Part shown: one piece after another, positions 7,713-16,197 of the stretch
Layout: each line of letters begins with the position of its first letter
Position numbering within the stretch: the first letter of the stretch is position 1
Source of the DNA: Clostridia bacterium
GTDB lineage: Bacteria; Bacillota; Clostridia; Oscillospirales; Acutalibacteraceae
Assembly: GCA_017461235.1 (NCBI GenBank)
Contig: JAFTYU010000013.1
Span: 1 to 64,000 of the forward strand
Reading direction: 5' to 3'
Length of the DNA: 64,000 bases
Program-made: the position numbers and the translations under genes
The notes under the pieces: model-generated
Databases searched by the model: none
Seen by the model: only the letters and a program-made list of their open reading frames with translations
Told to the model about the DNA's origin: nothing

Positions 7713-8249
7713 TTATTTTATATAAAACTCTGCCTTTGAAAAGTCGAGCTTCTTCAGGTCGTTGACAGATAATTCGATATATGCGATTTTTTCAGTATCT
7801 GCAAGGAATGGTGGCATATTATCATCAAGGGGATCATATTGAAGCAAGGTGACTTTGTCGCCTGATTCAACAAGAAGCCTTGTTCCGTCTTCGCTTTCAT
7901 CAGTTTCAAAAAAATCTATTGAGTATTCTGCATCCGTGTCGCCCAAAAAGTCAAAACCTGCGTTGAAATCATCAATAAGAGTATCCGGCTCTGCGTTGCA
8001 ATATCGGATATTGGGAATGAATCCGCCGTCTTCAAAGGTCAGAAAGATATAAATGAAACCTTTTTGCGCAAGCAAGCCGCTTTTATCAAATTTTTTGAAT
8101 TCCGATAGTTTTAATTGGCAAAAGAAGAAGTCTTCATCTTTGACTGTGCCGTCGGAAAGCCATTCCTCGGGCATTGTGGGTGCACCGAAAAATTTGCTTG
8201 TGCCGGGATCGTATTCGCCATGTGCTTTTTCAACTGTAATTCCTATCAT
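7713..8249 (-). CDS. DUF1963 (YwqG-like) protein
   Basis: The 178-residue product begins MIGITVEKAHGEYDPGTSKFFG and continues GAPTMPEEWL, followed by a beta-rich acidic sequence with FFCQLKLSEFKKFDKSGLLAQKGFIYIFL. This is the pattern of the DUF1963/YwqG family, in which cold small proteins of unknown function start with a conserved GG/FG-P-x-P-x2-W segment. The ATG overlaps the stop codon of the upstream VanY-type gene by one base (TGATG), so translation is probably coupled. No catalytic motif is evident. The function is unknown. Confidence 0.7.
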   Translation of the reverse strand: MIGITVEKAHGEYDPGTSKFFGAPTMPEEWLSDGTVKDEDFFFCQLKLSEFKKFDKSGLLAQKGFIYIFLTFEDGGFIPNIRYCNAEPDTLIDDFNAGFDFLGDTDAEYSIDFFETDESEDGTRLLVESGDKVTLLQYDPLDDNMPPFLADTEKIAYIELSVNDLKKLDFSKAEFYIK

Positions 8250-9151
8250 CAGGCAACCCCCAAATATTCTTCAAGAACTAAACCGCTGTCTTTCAATTCT
8301 TTAGCAGCTTCAACACCTACATAGCGCCAATGCCAGGGCTCGTAGATAACCTTCGTTATATCCTGTTTATCTTCAGGATAGCGCATAATAAAACCGTAAT
8401 CCGCCGCGTTTTCCTGTAGCCATTTGAATTCGGCGGTATCTTCAAACCATTCGTCAACACACACGATATCCATAGCGTAGCCAAGGTTATGTTCAGAGCT
8501 TCCGGGCGGCATTATTATAGTGGCGGCTTTTACTTTTGCTTCTTCGTAAGAATAGCCCTGGCCCTGATAGAATTCAATTTTTCTGTTATAATTTCGCTCC
8601 TGTGTTTCATAAGAGCGGTAACCCGAGCAGGGGGTAAGGGTTACACCGTCTTTAAGTGCCGCATTATACATTTCTTCATAATGCTCAGCAACCTTCCTGT
8701 CGAGTCTTTCACCGCTGCCGCAGACATACACAAGGTCGGGAGAATACGTGTCGGGAATACGATACCCTGAGTTAACAAGGGTAAGGTGCCAGTTTTCTTC
8801 ATCAATTGTGATGATTGTGGGATTCTCGATAGTTCCGGGCTGCGCGGTATTATGTGTAACGGGCGGTTGAGTTTCCGTAACGGAAACGGGTTCCGTGGTT
8901 TTTTCTACAGGCTTAACGCTGTTATTGTTCTGTGTAGCATCAACGGGCTTTGCGCTTGGTACAGTATCTCCGCCTGCAGCAGAAGTCTGTGCGGCAATAA
9001 GTTTTTTATTGTTGCTGTGTACGGCGACGCAGACTATACTGACAAAAACAGTAATGAGAGCAAGTACCACACAAAGAAATTTAGCGGCATTGGATTCGCG
9101 CGCTTTTAAGCTTTTTTTATCAGGTGAAGTGTTTTTATTCATCTCAATCAT
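8249..9151 (-). CDS. D-alanyl-D-alanine carboxypeptidase, VanY type
   Basis: The 300-residue product has an N-terminal cytoplasmic stretch, one membrane helix (residues about 24-47), a Thr/Pro-rich linker (VEKTTEPVSVTETQPPVTHN), and a C-terminal M15B peptidase domain. Zinc-site motifs are present: CSGYRSYETQ near residue 177, SSEHNLGYAMDI near 220 (His and Asp ligands) and EPWHWRYVG near 274 (general base Glu and third His ligand). Such enzymes trim the terminal D-Ala from cell-wall stem peptides outside the membrane. No van resistance ligase genes are nearby, so a wall-remodelling role is more likely than glycopeptide resistance. ATG 9151 follows AGAGG. A DUF1963 gene overlaps its stop codon. 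Confidence 0.9.
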   Translation of the reverse strand: MIEMNKNTSPDKKSLKARESNAAKFLCVVLALITVFVSIVCVAVHSNNKKLIAAQTSAAGGDTVPSAKPVDATQNNNSVKPVEKTTEPVSVTETQPPVTHNTAQPGTIENPTIITIDEENWHLTLVNSGYRIPDTYSPDLVYVCGSGERLDRKVAEHYEEMYNAALKDGVTLTPCSGYRSYETQERNYNRKIEFYQGQGYSYEEAKVKAATIIMPPGSSEHNLGYAMDIVCVDEWFEDTAEFKWLQENAADYGFIMRYPEDKQDITKVIYEPWHWRYVGVEAAKELKDSGLVLEEYLGVA

Positions 9152-9306
9152 GATGCAGACCTCTTTTCATACTAAATTATATTTCATACACATATAAAAG
9201 TCAATCGTTTAATAACAACAAAAAAGGTTTTGTTGGTTGTTAAACACAAATAGTGTAATCGTAATTTGTGCTTTTTGCACAAAGATAAAAAAATCTTGAA
9301 AATGTC

Positions 9307-9335
9307 TGTTGTTAAGGAGTTTTTTATGGTATAAT
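9307..9335 (+). promoter_or_regulatory. Probable promoter of the lipoprotein pair
   Basis: TATAAT at 9330-9335 has a weak -35 (TGTTGT, 9307-9312) at 17 bases. It lies 74 bases before the lipoprotein start. The rest of the 257-base divergent gap 9152-9408 shows nothing distinct. Confidence 0.45.
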
Positions 9336-9408
9336 CACATGGTGAATAAATAAAGTAAAGTCGGTATTTATCGACATTTGCTACAATATTGAAAGGGGTA
9401 AAACCTTT

Positions 9409-10308
9409 ATGAAACGTATTTTTACAGTATTGATGGCTATTTTGCTTGTTAGTGCAATGCTTTTATCGCTTGCAGCCTGTGGCTCCGATAAAGGTGATGC
9501 ATCTGAAAAAGATGCTACAGAAACCACTGAGTTTATTACTGACGCGGCTGAATACACCGAGAGTGCAACACCCGTTAATAAAACAAGCGCCGATGTTCTT
9601 GAATATTTTAACACACTTGTTAATGGTGTGAAAACCGGCAAACCTGCCATCTCCTACAACTATGAGATTAATGTTCCCGACGACATCAAGGTAACTAAAA
9701 AGGGTGCGGAGGAAGCTGAAGAGATTGACGAATCACTTACTTCTATAAATGATGCCGCTAAAGGTATCAAGGATTTGTTCCTTAAAAACATTAAGAATAC
9801 TTCCGGTGAGGTTGCTTTCGGTAACGACAACACAGAAGTTCTTCTTGTTAAGGGTGAGCCCTGGGCATCAAGCCTTACGGTTGATGATATTGACTACGCA
9901 ACAATCAAGGAAGTAGGCGAATATTATCACATCACAATTGCTTTTGGCGATATTGCAGAAGATGAAGATGCCGATATTCTTGCAAAGGCCTTCGACCTTC
10001 GTGATAAAGAAGACGTACTTGCATCTGAAGAAATCGCAAAAACAAGCGAATATCTTAAGCTCAACGACTATACTGTTTCATACAGCGGTTGCAGAATTAC
10101 TGCAAGAGTTAACAGATATACTGACGAGATTGAAAATATCAATTACTATAAAGCGGCTCTCGTTACTGCTGATATGACAGGTGCAGGCCCTCTTGAATCA
10201 TACGGTGACGTTAGTGTTATCTTTAAGCTTGAAGATATTGCAGATTACAATATGACATGGACAACAGAATATCCCACAAGTCCCCTTGAAACATCAACAG
10301 TGGCTTGA
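9409..10308 (+). CDS. Lipoprotein of unknown function (299 aa)
   Basis: The product starts with a lipoprotein signal peptide, MKRIFTVLMAILLVSAMLLS, ending in the lipobox L-A-A-C (Cys about residue 24), followed by an acidic Ser/Thr-rich linker. The mature part alternates charged and hydrophobic residues and shows no motif I recognise. Regions such as GCRITARVNRYTDEIENINYYKAALV suggest a beta-rich fold. It would be anchored to the outer face of the membrane. ATG 9409 follows AAAGGGG. A second lipoprotein gene begins 23 bases downstream, so both are probably one operon, closed by the terminator at 11052-11091. I do not recognise the family. Confidence 0.85.
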   Translation: MKRIFTVLMAILLVSAMLLSLAACGSDKGDASEKDATETTEFITDAAEYTESATPVNKTSADVLEYFNTLVNGVKTGKPAISYNYEINVPDDIKVTKKGAEEAEEIDESLTSINDAAKGIKDLFLKNIKNTSGEVAFGNDNTEVLLVKGEPWASSLTVDDIDYATIKEVGEYYHITIAFGDIAEDEDADILAKAFDLRDKEDVLASEEIAKTSEYLKLNDYTVSYSGCRITARVNRYTDEIENINYYKAALVTADMTGAGPLESYGDVSVIFKLEDIADYNMTWTTEYPTSPLETSTVA

Positions 10309-10331
10309 AATTACACGGAGGTGTCTTTCTT

Positions 10332-11042
10332 TTGAGTAAGAAAATAATAGCCGTTCTTCTGGTTGCTACCGTTGTTTTTATGTGTGCATTTGCAGCATGC
10401 GGTAAGAACGAAGAGAATGACGGCGTTTATGTAAAAAACGAAGAGCTTAATTTTGTAACCGATGAAAGCGGTAATAAAGTTCTCGATTATGACGGTAGAT
10501 TGATTGTTTATGCTACCGATAAAGACGGCGAGAAGGTTACAAACTCAAAGGGTGAGTATGAAACTCTCGCTCAGGAGTTCCAGCCTATTGAAGATGACGG
10601 CGTTGTTGAAGATCTCGGTTTTATGTTTGAGATTCCCGAAGGATGGAAATCAACCGATACTTTTGGCGTGTTCGAAAATGAGAAAGCCAAACAGAGAGTT
10701 GAAATATCAATTATCCCCCAGACATATGACGATTATTACAAAAGTAATAAAGAGTTTTATGAGCAGCTAAAAAAACAGGTAGGCGATGACACCACCTGGA
10801 GCGAAGAGCTTGATTTTGGTAAGGATTTTGAAAACATCTGCCGTTTTACTGCTAAAACAGAAGAAGGCATAGCGGTTATGTATTTCTTTGAAAATTCTAC
10901 TAACCTTTACAAGGTTCTTTTCAGTGCTGAAGATGCATCAACTGCTGTTGCAGACAGTGAAACAATCCTTGAAGCTATGTCATTCAAGCCTTACGCATAT
11001 TACACAGACATTACATCCAAATCAACAACTCAGGCAAAATAA
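10332..11042 (+). CDS. Second lipoprotein of unknown function (236 aa, TTG start)
   Basis: The TTG at 10332 is chosen as start because GGAGGTG lies 8 bases upstream and gives a compact lipoprotein signal, MSKKIIAVLLVATVVFMCAF followed by A-A-C-G. An earlier in-frame TTG at 10305 would overlap the preceding gene and has no binding site. The mature part begins with a charged linker. It then has a domain around residues 100-215 containing GFMFEIPEGWKSTDTFGVFE and later YFFENSTNLYKVLFSAED, which resembles the PsbP/DUF1795-like folds that open with F-x-I-P-x-G-W. No catalytic residue is evident. It probably sits on the cell surface with the neighbouring lipoprotein. Confidence 0.8.
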   Translation: MSKKIIAVLLVATVVFMCAFAACGKNEENDGVYVKNEELNFVTDESGNKVLDYDGRLIVYATDKDGEKVTNSKGEYETLAQEFQPIEDDGVVEDLGFMFEIPEGWKSTDTFGVFENEKAKQRVEISIIPQTYDDYYKSNKEFYEQLKKQVGDDTTWSEELDFGKDFENICRFTAKTEEGIAVMYFFENSTNLYKVLFSAEDASTAVADSETILEAMSFKPYAYYTDITSKSTTQAK

Positions 11043-11051
11043 GACAAAGAT

Positions 11052-11091
11052 AAGGGACTGTAAAAAACGAAAGTTTTTTACAGTCCCTTTT
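11052..11091 (+). terminator. Strong terminator of the lipoprotein operon
   Basis: AAGGGACTGTAAAAAAC and GTTTTTTACAGTCCCTT form a 17-bp stem around the loop GAAA, followed by TTTT. A near copy of this hairpin ends the FAD oxidoreductase gene at 62289-62336. Confidence 0.93.
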
Positions 11092-11352
11092 GTCAGGGGA
11101 TGGGAAAAACTGATGCAAAACGGACAAACTGAGCAAAAACAAGGAATATGAATTGTTTTTGTTTACCCGAAGGAGTACAAAGCTACGTCGAGTGGCAAGA
11201 TTTGTTCGTATCATAAAGCTTAATTTTCTTAATAAATTGTGTTTCTTTAATTGTTTAAGGGATTCTTACAGGTATCAGTCCTGTAGGAATCCCTTGATTT
11301 ATATTGTTTTATATGGTATGTGCTTTTTTACATCCCCGATTTTTTTATAGGG
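11092..11352. other. Intergenic stretch with a long hairpin, no gene
   Basis: No convincing coding frame lies here. A 16-base arm AAGGGATTCTTACAGG (11257-11272) pairs with CCTGTAGGAATCCCTT (11280-11295) with one mismatch. It lies 58 bases beyond the coaX stop codon on the minus strand, but the tail is not clearly T-rich on either strand, so it is only a possible terminator. Confidence 0.5.
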
Positions 11353-12117
11353 TTATATGTTTTTGTTATAAATAATCATAAGACCTTTTAAAAGAAGCTC
11401 GTCGTCGATGATAATGCTCTTTTTGCATAATGGAATTATGGTGCTTGCGAGTCCGCCTGTGGCGATTACCGTGCACTGATTCCCAATCTCTTCTTCAATC
11501 TTTTCTATAAGTCCGTCGATTGCACAGGCATTTGCATAAATTACACCGCTTTTCATAGAGTCAACCGTGTTGGTTCCGACAACTTTTTTAGGAACTTCAT
11601 ACGCAATACGCGGGAGCTGTGAAGTTCTTGCTGCCAATGCTTCCGCGGAAACGGAAACACCTGTCATAATTATACCGCCGGTATAGTTTTTATTTTTATC
11701 TATAACAGACATTGTTGTGGCAGTACCCATATCTATGATGATCTGCGGTACAGGATAATTGTTTATTCCTGCTACAGCATCAACTACCAGGTCACTGCCT
11801 AATTGAGCGGGGTTATCTATGGTTATGCTTAAACCGGTTTTTATTCCGGGTCCTACTACAAGAACATCAACGCCTGCGTATTTTTCCACAGCTCGTTTAA
11901 AGGTATTGGTGACAGAAGGAACAACTGAAGAGATGATTGCACCCCTGAGCATTGTCGGGTTTACATCGTGCATATGCATTGGCATCTGTACCGATGAAGC
12001 GTATTCAAGGTCCGTGGCGGTTTTGTTAGTTGAAATTCTTTCGGTGAAAAGTATTTTGTTATCGGAAAAACAACCGACAACGATGTTTGTGTTGCCTATA
12101 TCTACTGCCAGAATCAT
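11353..12117 (-). CDS. coaX: Type III pantothenate kinase
   Basis: CoaX phosphorylates pantothenate, the first committed step to coenzyme A, and needs a monovalent cation. The 254-residue product has the ASKHA-fold phosphate-1 motif at its start (MILAVDIGNTNIVVGCF), the segment GPGIKTGLSI near residue 90, DLVVDAVAG near 108, the D-M-G-T-A-T motif near 129 and a C-terminal ATGGLA motif near 215. The length is typical. Its ATG overlaps the end of the upstream ECF S-component gene by four bases (ATGA). That operon, together with divergent coaBC, suggests that the transporter brings in pantothenate. Confidence 0.96.
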   Translation of the reverse strand: MILAVDIGNTNIVVGCFSDNKILFTERISTNKTATDLEYASSVQMPMHMHDVNPTMLRGAIISSVVPSVTNTFKRAVEKYAGVDVLVVGPGIKTGLSITIDNPAQLGSDLVVDAVAGINNYPVPQIIIDMGTATTMSVIDKNKNYTGGIIMTGVSVSAEALAARTSQLPRIAYEVPKKVVGTNTVDSMKSGVIYANACAIDGLIEKIEEEIGNQCTVIATGGLASTIIPLCKKSIIIDDELLLKGLMIIYNKNI

Positions 12118-12752
12118 TTTGCTTTTCCCCCTGATTTTTGTATTCGTTGAGGAACAACCTTTGCTTTGTAAAGGGCGGCACCTATACCGCCTGTGAGCAA
12201 TGTGGCAGAAATAATTTCAAAAACTGCGTTGATTCCTACGAATGAGCAGATGAAAACAATAATATTCTGACCCCCGACCATATCCTTTATATAATCGGTG
12301 TTTCCGAAAAGGAGTATAAGGGTTGTCATAAAAAGCGCAGTATTTAAAAAGGCCGTGGCAAAACCCGTAACCGCGCAGGATACGGCGTTGTTAGTAAGTT
12401 TTTTCATACCTTTGAATATGAAACCTGCAAGAAGCCCTTCTAACACTCTGGGGAAGAAGCGTTGTACGAAAGTGAGAAGGGGGCTTATATCAAATAAAAT
12501 TACGCCCATTGCGCTCGTGCCGCCTATGCCCAGACATTGCAGAAAGCTTGTTATACCGAAAACAGCACCCACAAAGGCTCCGCCTGAAGGTCCTAATGTT
12601 GCGGCGGCTAAAGCCACCGGGATAACATTAAACGTGATTGCCAAAGGACCGATGTTCAGGTACCCTAAAGGAGTGTAGGACATCACAATAAGAAGTGCCG
12701 AAAACAACGCAAGTAAAACAAGTCGTTTGATTTTTTCTTTTGAATTTTTCAC
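12114..12752 (-). CDS. panT: ECF transporter S component, probably for pantothenate
   Basis: The 212-residue product is a small membrane protein with about six hydrophobic helices. It has an N-terminal KRLVLLALFSALLIVMSYTP segment of the S-component type, which contacts the shared EcfT subunit through small residues, and the loop GPLAITFNVIPVALAAA near residue 33. S components bind a vitamin and rely on a shared EcfA/A'/T energising module, which is not in this window. The GTG start at 12752 follows AAGGAGG. The four-base overlap with coaX and the divergent coaBC are the main reason to assign pantothenate; the sequence alone would only give a vitamin S component. Confidence 0.82.
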   Translation of the reverse strand: MKNSKEKIKRLVLLALFSALLIVMSYTPLGYLNIGPLAITFNVIPVALAAATLGPSGGAFVGAVFGITSFLQCLGIGGTSAMGVILFDISPLLTFVQRFFPRVLEGLLAGFIFKGMKKLTNNAVSCAVTGFATAFLNTALFMTTLILLFGNTDYIKDMVGGQNIIVFICSFVGINAVFEIISATLLTGGIGAALYKAKVVPQRIQKSGGKAK

Positions 12753-13008
12753 AGAGATTCCTCCTTGTTACTGTTCCCCTAAGGGATACAATACATACGA
12801 AAGATAATTTCTTGATAAATTTGTCAGACTTCCGAAAAATGCCTGCATGAAAAAATTGTTTTTTGCAATAATTTACGGCGGAAATCACCTTTCAAGCGGA
12901 TTATATCACAGTTTTTTTTGAAAATCTATATAAATTGCAAAGTTTTTGTGTTATACTACAAGCGCAGAGACGGTCTGCTTTACAAAACCATTGTTACGGA
13001 GGCTTATT

Positions 13009-14196
13009 ATGCTTAAAGGTAAAACGGTTGTTCTTGCGGTTACGGGCAGTATTGCAGCTTACAAAATTGCCAACCTTGCCAGAATGTTAAAGAAGCTCAA
13101 TTGCAATGTTCACGTTCTTATGACACAGAACGCAACTAATTTTATAAATCCCATTACTTTTGAAAGCCTTATTTCAAACAAGTGTCTTGTGGATACATTT
13201 GACAGGAATTTTCAGTATAGTGTTGAACACGTGGCAATAGCCAAACAGGCTGACGTGGTTCTTGTTGCACCTGCATCAGCTAATGTTATAGGGAAAATAG
13301 CAAATGGTATTGCGGATGATATGCTCACTACGACGGTTATGGCTTGCCCGTGCAAAAAAATTGTATCTCCTGCAATGAATCACAATATGATAAATAATCC
13401 TATTGTTCAGGATAATATAGAAAAGCTGAAGCGATTCGGTTATGAAATAATCGATGCGCAAACAGGTATGCTTGCAAACGGCGATGTGGGCGATGGCCGT
13501 ATGCCCGATGAAAGCATATTGCTGCAATACATTCTCAAAGAAATTGCTTTCCCTAAGGATTTAGAAGGGAAAAAGGTTCTTGTTACCGCAGGTGCCACGA
13601 GAGAGTCTATTGACCCGGTAAGGTTTATTACCAATCACTCCAGCGGGAAAATGGGGATTGCCCTCGCTAAAGCCGCGATGCTCAGGGGTGCTGATGTAAC
13701 ACTCGTTAAGGCTCATACAGATGTTGATGTGCCGTTGTTTATAAAAACAGTTGACGTTGTTTCGGCGGAAGATATGTTTAACGCTGTCTGTGCATATTGT
13801 GATGATGCTGATATTATAATAAAAGCTGCTGCCGTGGCTGATTATACGCCTGTTACAGTTGCTGACAATAAAATAAAGAAAACTGACGGGGATATGAAAA
13901 TTGAACTGAAACGTACAAAGGATATCCTTAAATATTTAGGCGATAATAAGCGTGACGGTCAGATAATTTGCGGTTTTTCAATGGAAACTGAGAATGTAAC
14001 CGAAAATTCAAAAAAGAAGCTTGAAAACAAAAATTGCGATATGATATGTGCAAATTCGCTGAGAAGAGAAGGTTCAGGTTTCGGCGGAGATACGAATATA
14101 GTTACGGTTATTACAAAAGACAGTGTGAAAGAGCTCGAGTTGATGTCGAAGGACGAGGTTGCCCATAAAATTATTGATACAATTAAAAGTTTGTAA
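13009..14196 (+). CDS. coaBC: Bifunctional phosphopantothenoylcysteine decarboxylase/synthetase
   Basis: CoaBC joins cysteine to 4'-phosphopantothenate (CoaB) and decarboxylates the product to phosphopantetheine (CoaC). The 395-residue product has the FMN-binding CoaC half: VTGSIAAYKIANLARML near residue 10, VEHVAIAKQADVVLVAPASAN with the active-site His near 66, and PAMNHNM near 123. The CoaB half starts near residue 185 with VLVTAGATRESIDPVRFITN, then SSGKMG. At residue 157 the usual ACGD motif reads ANGD, so the cysteine that normally completes CoaC catalysis is an asparagine. ATG 13009 follows GGAGG; an upstream in-frame ATG at 12946 has no binding site. A terminator follows at 14200. Confidence 0.95.
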   Translation: MLKGKTVVLAVTGSIAAYKIANLARMLKKLNCNVHVLMTQNATNFINPITFESLISNKCLVDTFDRNFQYSVEHVAIAKQADVVLVAPASANVIGKIANGIADDMLTTTVMACPCKKIVSPAMNHNMINNPIVQDNIEKLKRFGYEIIDAQTGMLANGDVGDGRMPDESILLQYILKEIAFPKDLEGKKVLVTAGATRESIDPVRFITNHSSGKMGIALAKAAMLRGADVTLVKAHTDVDVPLFIKTVDVVSAEDMFNAVCAYCDDADIIIKAAAVADYTPVTVADNKIKKTDGDMKIELKRTKDILKYLGDNKRDGQIICGFSMETENVTENSKKKLENKNCDMICANSLRREGSGFGGDTNIVTVITKDSVKELELMSKDEVAHKIIDTIKSL

Positions 14197-14199
14197 AAC

Positions 14200-14230
14200 A
14201 ACGAGCCGTGTTTTGCGGCTCGTTTATTTT
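14200..14230 (+). terminator. Terminator of coaBC
   Basis: AACGAGCCG and CGGCTCGTT pair perfectly over 9 bp, followed by TATTTT. It starts four bases past the coaBC stop codon. Confidence 0.88.
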
Positions 14231-14271
14231 ACCAAAAAATCCATTTTTTTATATTTTGTGGCATAAAACTC

Positions 14272-14300
14272 TTTAAAAGACTGTATTTGTATGATATAAT
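14272..14300 (+). promoter_or_regulatory. Promoter of mscL-murT-gatD
   Basis: TATAAT (14295-14300) has TTTAAA (14272-14277) 17 bases upstream. It lies 36 bases before the mscL start. Confidence 0.6.
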
Positions 14301-14335
14301 CGTTGGGTAAAATTTATTTAAGGAGATGTTTTCTT

Positions 14336-14803
14336 ATGAAAAAGTTTTTCGGAGAATTCAAAGATTTTATCGCTAAAGGTAACGTAATTGACCTTGCAGT
14401 CGGCGTTATTATAGGCGGTGCTTTCTCAGGTATCGTTACAAGCCTTGTAAACGACATTGTTACACCCCTTATCACACTTATTACAGGCAGACTTGCTTTT
14501 GCTGATATGTTTATCGTTCTTACAAAAGACGTTGCAGAAGTTCCTGCAACATTGGCAGCTGCTCAGGAAGCAGGTCTTTCAACACTTAACTATGGTCTTT
14601 TCATTCAGGGCGTAATAAACTTCCTTATTACTGCTTTTGTTATTTTCCTTATGGTTAAAGCAATCAACAAGGTAAGAACTCTTGGTGCCAAGAAGGAAGA
14701 AGCAGTTGAAGAAGCACCTACAACAAAGGTTTGCCCCTTCTGCAAGAGTGAAATTGCCGTTGACGCAACACGTTGCGCTCATTGTACATCGGAGGTTGAA
14801 TAA
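14336..14803 (+). CDS. mscL: Large-conductance mechanosensitive channel with C-terminal zinc ribbon
   Basis: MscL opens under membrane tension and releases solutes on osmotic downshock. The 155-residue product has the canonical start MKKFFGEFKDFIAKGNVIDL, the pore helix AVGVIIGGAFSGIVTSLVNDIV, the periplasmic loop and a second helix (GLFIQGVINFLITAFVIFLMV). After the usual cytoplasmic end it adds a zinc ribbon, C-PFC-KSEIAVDATRC-AHC (C-x2-C...C-x2-C), residues about 132-150. This extension is seen in a number of Firmicutes MscL proteins. ATG 14336 is chosen because AAGGAG lies 10 bases upstream; an in-frame start at 14303 has no such site. murT begins five bases after its stop. Confidence 0.95.
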   Translation: MKKFFGEFKDFIAKGNVIDLAVGVIIGGAFSGIVTSLVNDIVTPLITLITGRLAFADMFIVLTKDVAEVPATLAAAQEAGLSTLNYGLFIQGVINFLITAFVIFLMVKAINKVRTLGAKKEEAVEEAPTTKVCPFCKSEIAVDATRCAHCTSEVE

Positions 14804-14808
14804 ATCTT

Positions 14809-16197
14809 ATGGGTCGCATAAGATATTTTATTGCGCTCTGGGCATCAAAAACTGTTTACGTATTGCTCAGACTTTTAAAACGCAATGCAACAATGTATCC
14901 CGGGTATATTGCTTTAAAAATATGCCCCGATTATCTTGCAAGGACAAAAAAATCACCCAATGTGTTGTGTGTTACGGGTACTAACGGTAAAACCACCACA
15001 ACAAATATGGTAGCGGATATTTTGTCCCAAAGCGGTATGCGAGTTGTTTCGAATCGTTACGGCTCCAACATCAATACAGGCGTTGCAACTGCGCTTACAC
15101 ACAGTGTCAATATTTTCGGAAAACCGAAAATTGACGCACTTGTTCTCGAGGTTGATGAGAGATTTTCAAGACTTATTCTGCCTTTTATAAAACCCGACTA
15201 TCTCGTTGTAACAAACCTTTTCAGGGATTCTATTAAAAGAAATGCACATCCCGAGTATATTTTCAGTATTCTTGACACATACGTGCCGAAGAGCACAAAG
15301 CTTATACTCAATGCGGATTGCTTGCAATCATCACAGCTGCTCAAAGACAATAACCGCGTATATTTCGGTATAGATAAACTTGATACTGATGTTACGGAAT
15401 GTGTAAACCTTATCAATGACTTTTCGATTTGTCCCGATTGTGATGAGAAATTGCAGTACAACTATCTTCGTTATCACCATATCGGTAATGCGTATTGTCC
15501 TAAGTGCGGTTTTAAGTCTTACGAGGCAAATTACAGACTTACAAGCATTGACTACGATAATAAAACTATTACGGTTAACCATTCAAGCGTAGAAACTGTT
15601 TATCCTATGGTCAACAGAGCACTTTATAACATTTATAATGAACTTGCAGCCATTACTCTTATGTCTGAGTTTGGTGTTGATCTTGAAAAAGTCAAGGACT
15701 ATATGAACAAAATCAGCGTTACCCAAACAAGATATAAGGAGGATAAAGCCGGTAAAACCGAGATAGTCAGAACAATGGCGAAGGGACAGAACTCTGTTTC
15801 CTGTTCAAGAACACTTGATTTTGTCGGTCACGAAGACGGGGACAGAACAGTATTCATAATGATTGATGATTTATTCGAGCGCCGTGATTCATCGGAGTTT
15901 GTGGGCTGGATTTATGATGCTGACTGTGAGTTCCTTAATACTGACGGCATCAAGCAGATAGTTCTTGCGGGTCCCCGTTGTTTTGATTATAAGTTGAGAC
16001 TTCTTATTGCAGGTGTTCCCGAGGAACGCATACTTTGCGAAGAAGATGAGTTCAAGGCTGTTGACATAATGGACAAGGATATTGATAAGCTTTATCTTCT
16101 TCATGATACGTCAACGTATGACCTTGCCTGTAAGGTGGAGGCAAAAATTATTTCGGTATTTACCGAAGTGTACAATTCAAAAGGCGGTGAACAATAA
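14809..16197 (+). CDS. murT: MurT-like lipid II isoglutaminyl synthase subunit
   Basis: MurT is the Mur-ligase-like subunit that, with GatD, amidates the D-glutamate of lipid II. The 462-residue product carries the P-loop VTGTNGKTTTTNM near residue 56, the EVDERFSR segment near 113, and a Cys4 zinc ribbon inserted in the middle domain (C-PDC...C-PKC, residues about 206-228), a MurT hallmark. The C-terminal domain has the DDLFERRDSSEFVGWIYDAD region near 354, which contains the catalytic Asp seen in studied MurT proteins. The ATG is five bases past mscL, and the stop overlaps the gatD start. The ligase half looks intact, unlike its partner. Confidence 0.92.
   Translation: MGRIRYFIALWASKTVYVLLRLLKRNATMYPGYIALKICPDYLARTKKSPNVLCVTGTNGKTTTTNMVADILSQSGMRVVSNRYGSNINTGVATALTHSVNIFGKPKIDALVLEVDERFSRLILPFIKPDYLVVTNLFRDSIKRNAHPEYIFSILDTYVPKSTKLILNADCLQSSQLLKDNNRVYFGIDKLDTDVTECVNLINDFSICPDCDEKLQYNYLRYHHIGNAYCPKCGFKSYEANYRLTSIDYDNKTITVNHSSVETVYPMVNRALYNIYNELAAITLMSEFGVDLEKVKDYMNKISVTQTRYKEDKAGKTEIVRTMAKGQNSVSCSRTLDFVGHEDGDRTVFIMIDDLFERRDSSEFVGWIYDADCEFLNTDGIKQIVLAGPRCFDYKLRLLIAGVPEERILCEEDEFKAVDIMDKDIDKLYLLHDTSTYDLACKVEAKIISVFTEVYNSKGGEQ

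Noticed and set aside
8249-9151. Glycopeptide-resistance locus around the VanY-type gene
   Set aside because: No D-Ala-D-Lac ligase, dehydrogenase or VanX-type gene is nearby; a lone carboxypeptidase is normal for wall remodelling.
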